DNA from: an uncultured Coriobacteriales bacterium
Lineage (GTDB): Bacteria > Actinomycetota > Coriobacteriia > Coriobacteriales > UMGS124
Assembly: GCA_934636245.1 (NCBI GenBank)
Contig: CAKUAI010000004.1
Coordinates: forward strand, 62,001 to 126,000
Direction of reading: 5' to 3'
Length of the DNA stretch: 64,000 nucleotides
Both the position numbers and the translations under genes were made by a program. Under the pieces are notes generated by a model that saw only the letters and a program-made list of their open reading frames with translations, did no database searches and was not told where the DNA came from. Shown in pieces: positions 54,175-63,400 of this stretch. Numbering within the stretch: position 1 is the stretch's first letter; every line of letters begins with the position of its first letter.

Positions 54175-56205
54175 ATGATCGTACAGGTCGACAAGCTTAC
54201 GAAGTCCTTTGGTGGACGCACCCTTTTCAGCGACGCGTCGTTTCAGATCAACGCTCGCGAGCGCTATGCCCTGGTAGGCCCTAACGGTGCGGGCAAGACT
54301 ACGATGCTCAAGATGATCATGGGCGTCGAGACCCCCGACTCGGGCAACATCTACTTTGCAAAGAACACCTCGGTGGGCTACCTCGAGCAGGAGGCCATCG
54401 AGATCTCGGGCCGCTCGGTCATCGAGGAGGTGCTCTCCTCGGCCACCGAGATCCGCGCCCTTGAGAAGCGCATCGCCGAGCTCGAGCACCTGCTGTCCGA
54501 CCCCGCCCACGTGCAGGACCACGAGCAGCTCCTCGAGGAGTATGGCCGCGCCCGCAACCGCTTCGAGGCGGCCGACGGCTACGAGATCGAGCCGAGGGCC
54601 CGCGCCATCCTCACCGGCCTGGGCTTTCCCGTCCCCGACCTCAGCCGCGACGTCTCCGAGTTCTCCGGCGGCTGGCAGATGCGCATCCAGCTCTCCAAGC
54701 TGCTGCTTCGCCACCCTGACGTGCTGCTGCTCGACGAGCCTACCAACCACCTCGACCTTGCCAGCGTCCGTTGGCTCGAGAGCTTCCTTTCGAGCTACGA
54801 CGGCGCCATCCTCATCGTGAGCCACGACCGCGCCTTCCTCGACGGCATGGTCAACCACGTGGCCTCCATCGAGCACGGCAAGCTCACCGTGTACACCGGC
54901 AACTACTCCTCCTTCATCGAGCAGCGCGAGGCGGCGCTCGAGCAGCTCAAGGCCGCCAAGGCCGAGCAGGACCGCGAGATCGCCCACCTTGAGGAGTTCA
55001 TCGAGAAGTTCCGCTACAAGGCCACCAAGGCCCGTCAGGCGCAGGACCGCATCAAGAAGCTCGACAAGCTCATGGCCGAGCGCATCGTGCTGCCCGAGCA
55101 GCAGAAGAAGGTCCATTTCCACTTCCCGCAGCCGCCGCGCACCTCCGATCTCGTGATGGAGCTCAAGCACGTGGCCAAGAGCTACGGCGACAAGCACGTG
55201 TACTCCGACGTCTCGCTCAAGCTCTACCGCGGCGAGCGCATCGCCCTGGTGGGCCCCAACGGCGCGGGCAAGTCCACCCTCATGAAGATGATTGCCGGCG
55301 ACCAGGCGCCCGACGCGGGCACCCGCAAGCTCGGCGACCACGTGAGCGTGGCCTACTACGCCCAGCACCAGCTCGAGGAGCTCGACGCCAAGAACACCGT
55401 GATGCAGGAGATGGACCGCTCCGCCGCCGGCTGGACGTCTTCTGAGGAGCGCCAGCTCCTGGGCGCGTTCCTCTTCAAGGGCGACGACATCGAGAAGAAG
55501 GTGTCGGTGCTCTCTGGCGGCGAGAAGGCGCGTCTGGCGCTTGCCAAGATGCTCGTGGCGCCCACGCCGCTGCTGTGCCTCGACGAGCCCACCAACCACC
55601 TCGATATCGACTCGGTGGACATCCTCGAGGAGGCCCTGTCGCAGTTCGACGGCACCATCGTGCTCATCTCGCACGACCGTCACCTCATCCGCGCCGTGGC
55701 CAACCGCATCGTCGAGGTCAAAGACGGCCAGATCACCGTGTACGACGGCGACTACGACTACTACCTCTGGAAGTCCGAGCAGCTCACGGGCGAGGCGCCC
55801 CAGGGCGCGCGCGACGGCCGTGCCTCCGGTGGCAAGCAGGGTGGCGCCAAGCAGGCCGCCCCTGCCGCCCCCGAGCGTCAGACGGGCGGCAACTACCGCT
55901 CGCGCGACCAGCGCAAGGCCGAGGCTGCCGCAAAGGCCGAGGTGGCCCGCCGCTTCGCCGACGAGAAGCGCCGCCTGTCCAAGGTGGAGAAGGAGATGAC
56001 CGCGGCCCAGCAGCGCCATGCCGAGCTCGTCGAGATGATGTCGTCCAACGACCTCTACGACGACAAGGCCGCCTTCGACAAGGCCATGGACGAGTACTCC
56101 AAGATCAAGCCGCGCCTGGCGCAGCTCGAGGAGGAGTGGCTCGAGCTCTCCATGCTCATCGAGGAGGAGACGGCCGCCGCCCTCTCCCAGCTGCAGGGGA
56201 ACTAG
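54175..56205 (+). CDS. ABC-F family ATPase
   Basis: Soluble twin-ATPase protein (676 residues) that acts on the ribosome, not as a transporter. Two nucleotide-binding domains have Walker A GPNGAGKTT and GPNGAGKST, signatures SGGWQMRIQL and SGGEKARLAL, and Walker B LLLDEPTNHLD and LCLDEPTNHLD. The inter-domain linker is about 80 residues. A Lys/Glu-rich C-terminal coiled coil (about 560-670) resembles the Uup/YfmR type. ATG 54175 is preferred as the start, with AAGATTGGA upstream. Resistance function is possible but nothing shows it. Confidence 0.9.
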   Translation: MIVQVDKLTKSFGGRTLFSDASFQINARERYALVGPNGAGKTTMLKMIMGVETPDSGNIYFAKNTSVGYLEQEAIEISGRSVIEEVLSSATEIRALEKRIAELEHLLSDPAHVQDHEQLLEEYGRARNRFEAADGYEIEPRARAILTGLGFPVPDLSRDVSEFSGGWQMRIQLSKLLLRHPDVLLLDEPTNHLDLASVRWLESFLSSYDGAILIVSHDRAFLDGMVNHVASIEHGKLTVYTGNYSSFIEQREAALEQLKAAKAEQDREIAHLEEFIEKFRYKATKARQAQDRIKKLDKLMAERIVLPEQQKKVHFHFPQPPRTSDLVMELKHVAKSYGDKHVYSDVSLKLYRGERIALVGPNGAGKSTLMKMIAGDQAPDAGTRKLGDHVSVAYYAQHQLEELDAKNTVMQEMDRSAAGWTSSEERQLLGAFLFKGDDIEKKVSVLSGGEKARLALAKMLVAPTPLLCLDEPTNHLDIDSVDILEEALSQFDGTIVLISHDRHLIRAVANRIVEVKDGQITVYDGDYDYYLWKSEQLTGEAPQGARDGRASGGKQGGAKQAAPAAPERQTGGNYRSRDQRKAEAAAKAEVARRFADEKRRLSKVEKEMTAAQQRHAELVEMMSSNDLYDDKAAFDKAMDEYSKIKPRLAQLEEEWLELSMLIEEETAAALSQLQGN

Positions 56206-56206
56206 C

Positions 56207-56497
56207 ATGGCCGGCGTCGTGAGGGCAGTTCTCTATGTGCTGAGCTGCATCTGCATGGCCGTGAGTCTGATGCTGTTGCTGCTGTGTGCCTCGCTTCTGT
56301 CCACCCAGGTGGCCCTTGCCCTGCATGTGGCGCCCCTGGCGCTTTCCATCACGCAGCTCATCCCGGCGCCCCTGTGCTTCTGGGGTGTGGTGGCCTCGCC
56401 CTTCGGCGGGGTGTTCCGCACAGACTTTGCGCTGCTCGCCGTTGCATTCTTCCTGCTTGCCCGTTTGCTGCATTTCCTTAAGGGGGTCGTCAAGTGA
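56207..56497 (+). CDS. small membrane protein of unknown function
   Basis: 96 residues, three hydrophobic segments (about 5-30, 35-62, 72-92) and few charges. Not recognised. It starts one base after the ABC-F gene and overlaps the following protease gene by 4 bases (GTGA), so it is part of the same operon. Confidence 0.6.
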   Translation: MAGVVRAVLYVLSCICMAVSLMLLLLCASLLSTQVALALHVAPLALSITQLIPAPLCFWGVVASPFGGVFRTDFALLAVAFFLLARLLHFLKGVVK

Positions 56498-57177
56498 GCT
56501 CCATGACGCCTGAACGCATTCTTATCGTATTGATCGAGCTTGCGTGCATCGTCTTCTCGATCATGGTGCACGAGATCTCGCACGGCTACGCCGCCTACCG
56601 CCTGGGCGACCCCACGGCCAAGCGCGCCGGCAGGCTCTCGCTCAACCCGGCCAAGCACCTCGACCCTGTCGGTTCGGTGCTGCTGCCGCTCATCATGAGC
56701 TTCATCGGCGGTCCCATCTTCGCCTATGCCAAGCCCGTGCCGTACAACCCCATGTACTTCAAGGACCGCAAGCGCGGCGAGCTCATCGTGGCCTTTGCCG
56801 GCCCTGCCAGCAACCTGGCGCAGGCGCTTGTGGGCGCGGCCATCTGCTGCATCGTGCAGGCCGCGGTTTCGCCCGCCATGTCGATGGGCATGGTCGAGGC
56901 GCTCATCTGGGTCTACCGCATCGGCTACTACTACTGCCTCATCAACCTCGTGCTGCTCTTCTTCAACATCATCCCGCTGCCGCCGCTCGACGGCGCGAGC
57001 ATCGTGACCGCGTTCCTCACGCCGGCCGGCATGGAGAAGTTCTACAAGGTGAAGCAGTACTCCATGTTCATCCTGCTTGCCCTGCTGTTCCTCGTTCCCA
57101 TGGTCACGCCGTGGGACCCGCTGGGTTGGTACCTCAAGCACACGGCCTACGCCCTGCTGAACGTCCTCATTCCCTAG
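56494..57177 (+). CDS. site-2 protease family membrane protein (M50)
   Basis: 227 residues, six or so hydrophobic helices, metal motif HEISH (26-30) with the partner Asp in IPLPPLDGASI. It is the short YwhC/SpoIVFB-like form without PDZ. The upstream neighbour of scpA in many Gram-positives is the same family, which supports it. GTG start overlaps the small membrane protein. Substrate unknown. Confidence 0.88.
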   Translation: MSSMTPERILIVLIELACIVFSIMVHEISHGYAAYRLGDPTAKRAGRLSLNPAKHLDPVGSVLLPLIMSFIGGPIFAYAKPVPYNPMYFKDRKRGELIVAFAGPASNLAQALVGAAICCIVQAAVSPAMSMGMVEALIWVYRIGYYYCLINLVLLFFNIIPLPPLDGASIVTAFLTPAGMEKFYKVKQYSMFILLALLFLVPMVTPWDPLGWYLKHTAYALLNVLIP

Positions 57178-57189
57178 GGCGAGCTGCGT

Positions 57190-57993
57190 ATGGCGTACCG
57201 TGTTTCCGTCGCTGGCTTCGAGGGGCCGTTTGACCTGCTCCTTCAGCTGGTGATGCGTCAAAAGATCGACATCGGCACCGTGAGCGTCTCCGCGGTGGCC
57301 GACCAGTACCTTGCCGAGGTCGCGAACATGCCCGACGTGGACCTCGAGGTGGCGAGCGACTTCGTGCTCGTGGCCGCCACGCTGCTCGACCTCAAGGCCG
57401 CGGCGCTTGTGCAGGGCGACCCCGTGGAGGACACGTCCGAGGAGGACTTCGACGACGGCTACGAGGACCTCACGGCCGACGAGATGCGCGACGTCCTCGT
57501 GGCCAGGCTCATGGCGTACCGCACCTACAAGATGGCGGCCGCCGCGCTTGAGTCGCGCATGCTCGCCGAGTCGAAGATGCACCCACGCACCATCGGCCCC
57601 GACGAGCGCTTTCGCGACGCTGCGCCCGACTTCCTCAAGGGTGTGACGCTCGACCAGCTCGCCCGCACCTGCGCGCGCTTTTTGGGCCGCCGCGAGCTCG
57701 TGCTGCTGCAAAGCGAGCACATTGCCGCCAAGCGCATGCCGCTCGAGGAGCGCGTCGTGGAGGTCGACACCGTGGTGCGCGCCCGCCAGCGGATGCTGTT
57801 CAGCGAGCTCGTGGAGGACAACCCTTCCACCCAAAACAAGGTCGTGAGCATCCTTGCCTTGCTTGAGCTGGGAAAACGCGACATCGTGGGTTTGGAGCAA
57901 GAAGAGATATTTGGCGACATCACCATCACGTCGCATGAGAAGACACTCGACGCCGCGCCTTTGGGCGAGCTGTCGGCGTCGGGGGAGGAGTGA
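57190..57993 (+). CDS. scpA: segregation and condensation protein A
   Basis: Kleisin that bridges SMC heads in chromosome condensation. The N-terminal AGFEGPFDLLLQLVMRQKIDI block is diagnostic, as is VASDFVLVAATLLDLKAAALV. The C-terminal winged-helix part ends with KRDIVGLEQEEIFGDI. It has 267 residues. scpB follows after 2 bases. Confidence 0.96.
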   Translation: MAYRVSVAGFEGPFDLLLQLVMRQKIDIGTVSVSAVADQYLAEVANMPDVDLEVASDFVLVAATLLDLKAAALVQGDPVEDTSEEDFDDGYEDLTADEMRDVLVARLMAYRTYKMAAAALESRMLAESKMHPRTIGPDERFRDAAPDFLKGVTLDQLARTCARFLGRRELVLLQSEHIAAKRMPLEERVVEVDTVVRARQRMLFSELVEDNPSTQNKVVSILALLELGKRDIVGLEQEEIFGDITITSHEKTLDAAPLGELSASGEE

Positions 57994-57995
57994 GC

Positions 57996-58676
57996 ATGGG
58001 GTTTGAAGCCCTGAAGGCCCTGGAGACCGACGACATGCGCTCGGTGCTCGAGTCGCTGCTGCTTGTGGCCACCGAGCCCGTGGAGACGGCCGTCTTTGCC
58101 GAGATGCTCGGCTGCGGCCGCGACGAGGCCAAGGCGGCGCTCGAGGACCTCTCCTCCGAGTACGCTGAGCTGGGCCGCGGCTTTCAGCTGCGCTACGTGG
58201 CCGGCGGCTGGAGGCTCTACACGCACCCCAGCCACGACGAGGTTGTCCGCGCCTTCGTGAAGTCGTGGGACACCCGCAAGCTTTCCGCCGCTGCCCTTGA
58301 GACGCTTGCCGTCATCGCCTACACGCAGCCAGCCACGCGCGACGGCGTGCGCGCGGTGCGTGGCGTGAGTTCCGACAGCGCCATCGCCTCGCTCATCGAC
58401 AAGGGTCTTGTGCGCGAGCTCACGCACCGCGAGGGGGCCGGTGCCTCCACGTTCGGCACCACGAAGGCCTTCCTTGAGCGCTTTGGCCTGCACGACCTGA
58501 ACGACCTGCCGCCCCTTGAGGACTTCGCGCCCGACGAGCAGACAAGGCGCCTCATCAGCGAGCGCCTTGGCGCCAAGATGTCTGCCCAGGCGGTCGACGA
58601 CGCCGAGGACGAGGGTGCAGACGCCGACCCCGAACCCGACCAGGACGCCCCCGACACGAACGGAGACGACGAGTAA
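57996..58676 (+). CDS. scpB: segregation and condensation protein B
   Basis: Partner of ScpA in the SMC complex; two winged-helix domains. Conserved core: LESLLLVATEPV, then LSAAALETLAVIAYTQPATRDGV-type block and GLVRELTHREGAG. It has 226 residues with an acidic disordered tail. ATG 57996 follows GGGGGAGGAG. Confidence 0.96.
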   Translation: MGFEALKALETDDMRSVLESLLLVATEPVETAVFAEMLGCGRDEAKAALEDLSSEYAELGRGFQLRYVAGGWRLYTHPSHDEVVRAFVKSWDTRKLSAAALETLAVIAYTQPATRDGVRAVRGVSSDSAIASLIDKGLVRELTHREGAGASTFGTTKAFLERFGLHDLNDLPPLEDFAPDEQTRRLISERLGAKMSAQAVDDAEDEGADADPEPDQDAPDTNGDDE

Positions 58677-58677
58677 C

Positions 58678-59520
58678 ATGCAAACGCCTGAGAATGAAGA
58701 GCGCATCGTCCCCATGCGCCTGCAGAAGTTCCTTGCCCGCGCCGGCGCCGCAAGCCGAAGGGGCTCCGAGGATCTCATGACCGCCGGACGCGTCTGCGTG
58801 AACGGCCAGGTTGCCACCGAGCTGGGCACCAAGGTCGATCCGCTTGTGGACGTGGTCACCGTCGACGGCCGCGTTGTGAGCCTGTCTGACGGCAACGTCT
58901 ACCTCGTGCTCAACAAGCCCGAGGGCTGCCTGACCACCATGGACGACCCCTACGGCCGTCCCACGGTGGCCTCGCTTGTGCCCACCGACCGCTACCCGGG
59001 GCTTTTCCCCGTGGGCAGGCTCGACCAGGACACGACGGGCGTGCTGCTCTTCATGACCGACGGCGAGCTGGCCGCGCGCCTGCTGCACCCCAGCACGCAC
59101 GTGGACAAGACCTACCATGCCCGCGTGGCAGGCAGGCTCTCGCCCTTCGACGTGAAGAGGCTCTGCGAGGGCGTGGAGCTCGACGACGGCATGACCGCCC
59201 CTGCCGAGGTGCGCACGCTCTCGGATTTTGAAGGCCGCGACGTGTGCGGTCCCTCCATGCATGCCGGCGACGACCTGGTCGAGGTCGTGCTCCACGAGGG
59301 CCGCAAGCGCCAGGTGAAGCGCATGCTCTCCTATGTGGGGCACCCGGTCTTCCGCCTCAACCGCGTGAGCTTCGGCCCCATCACCGCTGCTGGCCTTCCC
59401 GTGGGCAAGTGGAGGCTGCTCAACGCCGCCGAGGTCGAGGCCCTGCGCAAGGCCACCGAAACGGGCCGCTACACGGGCACGCGCCCGGGCGTCGATCCTC
59501 GTAGTCTCAAGAAGTCGTAG
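58678..59520 (+). CDS. rRNA pseudouridine synthase (RsuA/RluB family)
   Basis: S4 RNA-binding domain at the N-terminus (MRLQKFLARAGAASRRGSED), then the catalytic domain with VGRLDQDTTGVLLF (catalytic Asp) and HEGRKRQVKRML. 280 residues. By size and its place after scpB it matches the RluB branch that modifies 23S rRNA, but RsuA-like specificity cannot be excluded. It is followed by a 79-base gap before cmk. Confidence 0.9.
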   Translation: MQTPENEERIVPMRLQKFLARAGAASRRGSEDLMTAGRVCVNGQVATELGTKVDPLVDVVTVDGRVVSLSDGNVYLVLNKPEGCLTTMDDPYGRPTVASLVPTDRYPGLFPVGRLDQDTTGVLLFMTDGELAARLLHPSTHVDKTYHARVAGRLSPFDVKRLCEGVELDDGMTAPAEVRTLSDFEGRDVCGPSMHAGDDLVEVVLHEGRKRQVKRMLSYVGHPVFRLNRVSFGPITAAGLPVGKWRLLNAAEVEALRKATETGRYTGTRPGVDPRSLKKS

Positions 59521-59599
59521 GTTTAACTAGAGCCTTTGGGTGCTGATGTGCAAGACAAGGCGGAGCGTTTCGCCTAGACAATAAAGATTGGAGCTAGAC

Positions 59600-60286
59600 A
59601 TGAAGGTTGCAATCGACGGCCCTGCTGGAGCGGGCAAGTCGACGGTTGCCAAGGCTGTTGCGCAGGGCAGGGGGTTCGTCTACCTCGACACGGGCGCGAT
59701 GTATCGCAGCGTCGCCCTGCTCGCCCTGGAGGGCGACGTCGACCTCGCCGACGAGGCCGCCCTGGCCGCCATCGCCGAGTCAATCGAGCTTGCCTTCGTC
59801 CCGGCCGCAGACGGCGGTCAGCGCGTGCTGGTTGGCGGGCGCGACGTGACGAGCGAGATCCGCACGCCGCGCGTCGATGCGGCCGTGAGCTCGGTGTCGA
59901 GCGTTCCCGCCGTGCGCACCTCCATGGTCGAGCTCCAGCGCAAGCTCGCCGGTGGCGCCGACGTGGTGGCCGAGGGTCGCGACATCGGCACCGTCGTCTT
60001 CCCCGACGCCGAGGTCAAGGTGTTCCTCACGGCCGACGCCCGCGCCCGCGCGCATCGCCGCAGCGTGCAGAACACGCAACGCTTCGGCGCCGACGCCGAG
60101 CAGGCTTGCGAGGAGGACATTTACCGCCGTATCGTCGAGCGCGACCGCGCCGACTCCACCCGCGCCACCGCGCCTCTCGTGGCCGCCGAGGACGCCGTGC
60201 ACATCGACTCTTCGGGCTTAGGTGTCGCAGACGTCGTGCGCCTTGTTGAGGACCTGATCGACGCCGCCCAGGCGCAGGAGGCATAA
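59600..60286 (+). CDS. cmk: cytidylate kinase
   Basis: Phosphorylates CMP and dCMP. P-loop IDGPAGAGKST (residues 5-15), YLDTGAMYRS, and AEGRDIGTVVFPDA are family hallmarks. It has 228 residues. ATG 59600 sits 6 bases after the AAGATTGGAG motif. It opens the cmk-plsC-ispH-DUF512-der run. Confidence 0.97.
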   Translation: MKVAIDGPAGAGKSTVAKAVAQGRGFVYLDTGAMYRSVALLALEGDVDLADEAALAAIAESIELAFVPAADGGQRVLVGGRDVTSEIRTPRVDAAVSSVSSVPAVRTSMVELQRKLAGGADVVAEGRDIGTVVFPDAEVKVFLTADARARAHRRSVQNTQRFGADAEQACEEDIYRRIVERDRADSTRATAPLVAAEDAVHIDSSGLGVADVVRLVEDLIDAAQAQEA

Positions 60287-60289
60287 ACC

Positions 60290-61063
60290 ATGAGCGCAAA
60301 CGATTCCGCAAACGCCAAGCCCCAGCCCGAAAAGAAGCCCCAGCCTTCCTCCGCCGAGAAGTACTTCGACATGCCCGTTGCCGAGTGGCCCCGCAGGGCG
60401 CGCTTCTTCAGCGCCTTCGCCTACCGCGTGGTGCTCGGCTTCGGCAAGCTGTACTGGCGCTGGTCGGTCTCGGGCAAGCTGCCGTTTTGCAAGAACGGAA
60501 GGCCCACCGGCGAGCTTGGCCGCGTCTTCATCTGCAACCATGCCTCGATGTTCGACCCGGCCTTCCTTGTGGCCTATGCCGGCGTGAGCGGCGAGCACAT
60601 GCGTCCGTTGTACAAGAGCGAGCTTGACGAGAACAAGTTCGTCTCCTGGTTCTTCGCCCGCGTGGGCGCCATCCCGCTCAAGCGCGGCACGGCCGACACC
60701 AAGGCCATCAAGCGCGCCATTGCCGCCTTGAAGCGCGGCGAGAACGTGCTCATCTTCCCCGAGGGCACGCGCATCTGGGACCCCGAGGCGCGTCCCGAGG
60801 TCTTCGGCGGTTTCTCGCTCATCGCCTTGATGTCCGGCGCCGACGTGGTGCCTGTCGCCATCGACGGCACCGAGCGCATCAACCCCAACAAGCGCTACAA
60901 GCTGCCGCGCCCCTCGCGCGTGCGCGTGCTCTTCGGCGAGCCGATGCGCCTGGCAGACATGCCCGGCGAGGGCCGCAAGGAGAAGGCTGCCGCGCTCGAG
61001 ACGCAGGGCATGGAGCGCGTTTACGCCATGCGCGGCGAGCTCCGCTCCCAGATTTCGAAGTAG
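60290..61063 (+). CDS. plsC: 1-acyl-glycerol-3-phosphate acyltransferase
   Basis: Forms phosphatidate, the substrate of CdsA encoded at 31.6 kb. The HX4D motif is NHASMFDP and the phosphate-binding motif is FPEGTR. 257 residues. A hydrophilic Lys/Pro-rich N-terminus of about 35 residues precedes the fold. It lies 3 bases after cmk. Confidence 0.93.
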   Translation: MSANDSANAKPQPEKKPQPSSAEKYFDMPVAEWPRRARFFSAFAYRVVLGFGKLYWRWSVSGKLPFCKNGRPTGELGRVFICNHASMFDPAFLVAYAGVSGEHMRPLYKSELDENKFVSWFFARVGAIPLKRGTADTKAIKRAIAALKRGENVLIFPEGTRIWDPEARPEVFGGFSLIALMSGADVVPVAIDGTERINPNKRYKLPRPSRVRVLFGEPMRLADMPGEGRKEKAAALETQGMERVYAMRGELRSQISK

Positions 61064-61092
61064 TGGGCGCCACCGTAAGGGAAGGGGCCGAC

Positions 61093-61938
61093 ATGGCCGA
61101 GATTCAGACCGCACGTTTCGCCGGCGCCTGTTACGGCGTGGAGCGCGCCCTGCACATCGTTGAGGACTGCATCGCCCAGGGCGGTACGGTCTGCACGCTT
61201 GGGCCCCTCATCCACAACCCCATCGTCGTGAGCGACCTTGCGAGCCGCGGCGTCGGCGCCATCGACGACGTGCGCGAGGCGCCCTCTGCGGCCACGCTCG
61301 TCATTCGCAGCCACGGCGTGGTGCCCCAGGTCATCGAGGACGCCCAGGCTCTGGGCCTGCATGTGGTGGACGCCACCTGCCCGCACGTGAAGAAGGCCCA
61401 CGACGCCGCCGCCTGCCTTGCGCAGGAGGGCTACCAGGTGCTTGTGCTCGGCGAGGCGGGCCACCCCGAGGTGGAGGGCATCCTGGCGCGTGCCGGCAAG
61501 GATGCGCTTGTAGTTTCCAGCGCCGAGGAGCTTGCCGACGTCGCGATCAAGCGCCGCGTGGGCATTGTGGTGCAAACCACGCAGACCCAGGCCTTCCTCG
61601 ACGAGGTCGTTGCGGCCCTGCTGCCGCGCGTGCGCGAGCTGCGCGTGTTCAACACCGTGTGCTCGGCTACCCTGCAGCGCCAGTGCGCCGCCGCCGAGCT
61701 TGCCTCCCGCTCCGACGCCATGGTGGTCGTGGGCGGCAAGAACTCGGGTAACACGCGCAGGCTCTTCCTCGTGTGCCACGAGCGTTGCGATAACACCCAC
61801 CATATCGAGACGCCCGACGAGCTCGACCCGGCCTGGTTTGCCGGCGCCGGCAGCATCGGCGTGACCGCCGGCGCCTCCACCCCGGCCGACCAGGTGGCAG
61901 GCGTGGTGGAGCGTCTCGAGGAGATTTCGCATGGCTGA
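61093..61938 (+). CDS. ispH: 4-hydroxy-3-methylbut-2-enyl diphosphate reductase
   Basis: Last enzyme of the MEP pathway. Three cluster cysteines are visible in GACYGVERA, DATCPHV and NTVCSATLQRQ, with the catalytic GGKNSGNTRRL. 281 residues from ATG 61093, which has GAAGGGG upstream; GTG 61063 is an alternative 10 codons earlier. It overlaps the next gene by 8 bases. Confidence 0.96.
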   Translation: MAEIQTARFAGACYGVERALHIVEDCIAQGGTVCTLGPLIHNPIVVSDLASRGVGAIDDVREAPSAATLVIRSHGVVPQVIEDAQALGLHVVDATCPHVKKAHDAAACLAQEGYQVLVLGEAGHPEVEGILARAGKDALVVSSAEELADVAIKRRVGIVVQTTQTQAFLDEVVAALLPRVRELRVFNTVCSATLQRQCAAAELASRSDAMVVVGGKNSGNTRRLFLVCHERCDNTHHIETPDELDPAWFAGAGSIGVTAGASTPADQVAGVVERLEEISHG

Positions 61939-63352
61939 CGCGAGCACCCCCTACGAGCTGACAAGCGAGCTGATCAAGGGCCAGGCAGCACGTCCCAGTG
62001 GGCGCATCCGCTGGCGCGGTGCCACAGTGCTCGAGGTCGAGCCTGGCAGCCCTGCCGCCTTGGAGGGTCTCGAGCCCGGCATGATCGTGTCGCATGTGAA
62101 CGGCGTGGAGCTGCGCGACATGATCGACTGGGACTGGGAGGCCGACGGCCCCGAGGTCGACCTTGAGGGCATCGCCAACCCCGACACGCCCGACGAGTTC
62201 GAGTTCGAGTGCCACATCGAGCGCGACTGGGGCCAGGACTGGGGCATCTCCTTTGACGGAGCCGTGTTCGACGGCATGCGCCTGTGCCGCAACAACTGCC
62301 TCTTCTGCTTCATGAAGATGCTTCCCCGCGGCATGCGCCGCACGCTCTACATGCGCGACGACGACTACCGCCTGTCCTTTCTCCAGGGCAACTTCGTCAC
62401 GCTCACGAACCTCACCGACGACGACGTCGAGCGCATCGTCTCGCATGCCCTGTCGCCGCTCAACGTGTCACTGCATGCGGTGAGCCCCGACGTGCGCGCC
62501 CGCCTCATGGGCAAAAACGCCCAGCGCGGTCTCGACGCCCTCGAGCAGATCCTCCAAGGCGGAATTGAGGTCCATGCCCAGATCGTGCTGTGCCCCAACG
62601 AGAACGACGGCGAGGAGCTCGTGCGCACGCTCGATTTCGTGGAGGCCCGCCCGCTCATCACCTCGCTGGGCATCGTGCCTCTGGGCTTCACGCGCCACCA
62701 GGACACGTTCACCGAGTCGTTCAACGAGCCGGCCCGCGCCCAGGCGGTCATCGACGCCGTGCGGCCCTACCAGCTGCGCAACCGCAAGGCCACGGGTCGC
62801 ACGCGTTACCAACTCGCCGACGAGTTCTACCTCATGGCGCGCACCGATCCGCCCTGCGCCGAGGAGTACGACGGCTATCCGCAGTACTACGACGGCATCG
62901 GCATGGTGCGCTCGTTTCTCGACGAGGCTGCCGACCTGCTCGCCGATGAGGAGGCGCTCGGCCCCATCCGCGCCGCCGCGGGGCGGCTCGAGGCGGCAGG
63001 GGAGCGGGTGCTGCTCGTCTCGGGCTGCGCGAGCGCGCATGTGGTGCGCGACTTTGCCTCTTCGCTGCCCGTCGGGGGCCGCTGCGAGGTCGTGGCGGTG
63101 GAGAACGACTACTTCGGGGGCAACGTCAACGTCACGGGCCTTCTGTGTGCCTGCGACGTTTTTGCGCAGCTGCCCCGGGACCTGTCGCACACCGTCGTGT
63201 GGCTGCCCGACATCATGCTCAACGCCGACCGCCTCACGCTTGACGGCGTGGCGGCCGACGAGCTCATCCACACGCTCGAGGACCGCGGTGCTCGGGGCTT
63301 TTTCGTGACCGCGGTGCCCCAAGGCATCAAACGCGCGTTCGAAGCGCTCTGA
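61931..63352 (+). CDS. PDZ/radical-SAM-like DUF512 protein
   Basis: 473 residues. A PDZ-like N-terminus (ATVLEVEPGSPAALEGLEPG) is followed by a radical-SAM-like core with CRNNCLFCF (C119, C123, C126) and then the DUF512 domain with GFTRHQDTFTESFN and the FFVTAVPQ end. The family is conserved in Clostridia and Actinobacteria immediately upstream of der, as here. Function is not established; a link to ribosome or GTPase biology is only suggested by this synteny. Confidence 0.88.
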   Translation: MADASTPYELTSELIKGQAARPSGRIRWRGATVLEVEPGSPAALEGLEPGMIVSHVNGVELRDMIDWDWEADGPEVDLEGIANPDTPDEFEFECHIERDWGQDWGISFDGAVFDGMRLCRNNCLFCFMKMLPRGMRRTLYMRDDDYRLSFLQGNFVTLTNLTDDDVERIVSHALSPLNVSLHAVSPDVRARLMGKNAQRGLDALEQILQGGIEVHAQIVLCPNENDGEELVRTLDFVEARPLITSLGIVPLGFTRHQDTFTESFNEPARAQAVIDAVRPYQLRNRKATGRTRYQLADEFYLMARTDPPCAEEYDGYPQYYDGIGMVRSFLDEAADLLADEEALGPIRAAAGRLEAAGERVLLVSGCASAHVVRDFASSLPVGGRCEVVAVENDYFGGNVNVTGLLCACDVFAQLPRDLSHTVVWLPDIMLNADRLTLDGVAADELIHTLEDRGARGFFVTAVPQGIKRAFEAL

Positions 63353-63355
63353 GCG

Positions 63356-63364
63356 TGGTACCCT
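63356..63364 (+). promoter_or_regulatory. extended -10 promoter of der
   Basis: TGGTACCCT, 37 bases before the der start, of the same TGnTAnnnT form as elsewhere. Confidence 0.35.
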
Positions 63365-63400
63365 GAGAGCACGTATGTTTTTTCTCAAGGAGGTTCACCC

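Noticed and set aside
53917..56208. Minus-strand open frame of 763 codons covering the CAT tRNA and ABC-F gene
   Set aside because: It runs through a tRNA and a clear ABC-F gene and has repetitive Leu/Val/Gly/His composition typical of antisense translation.
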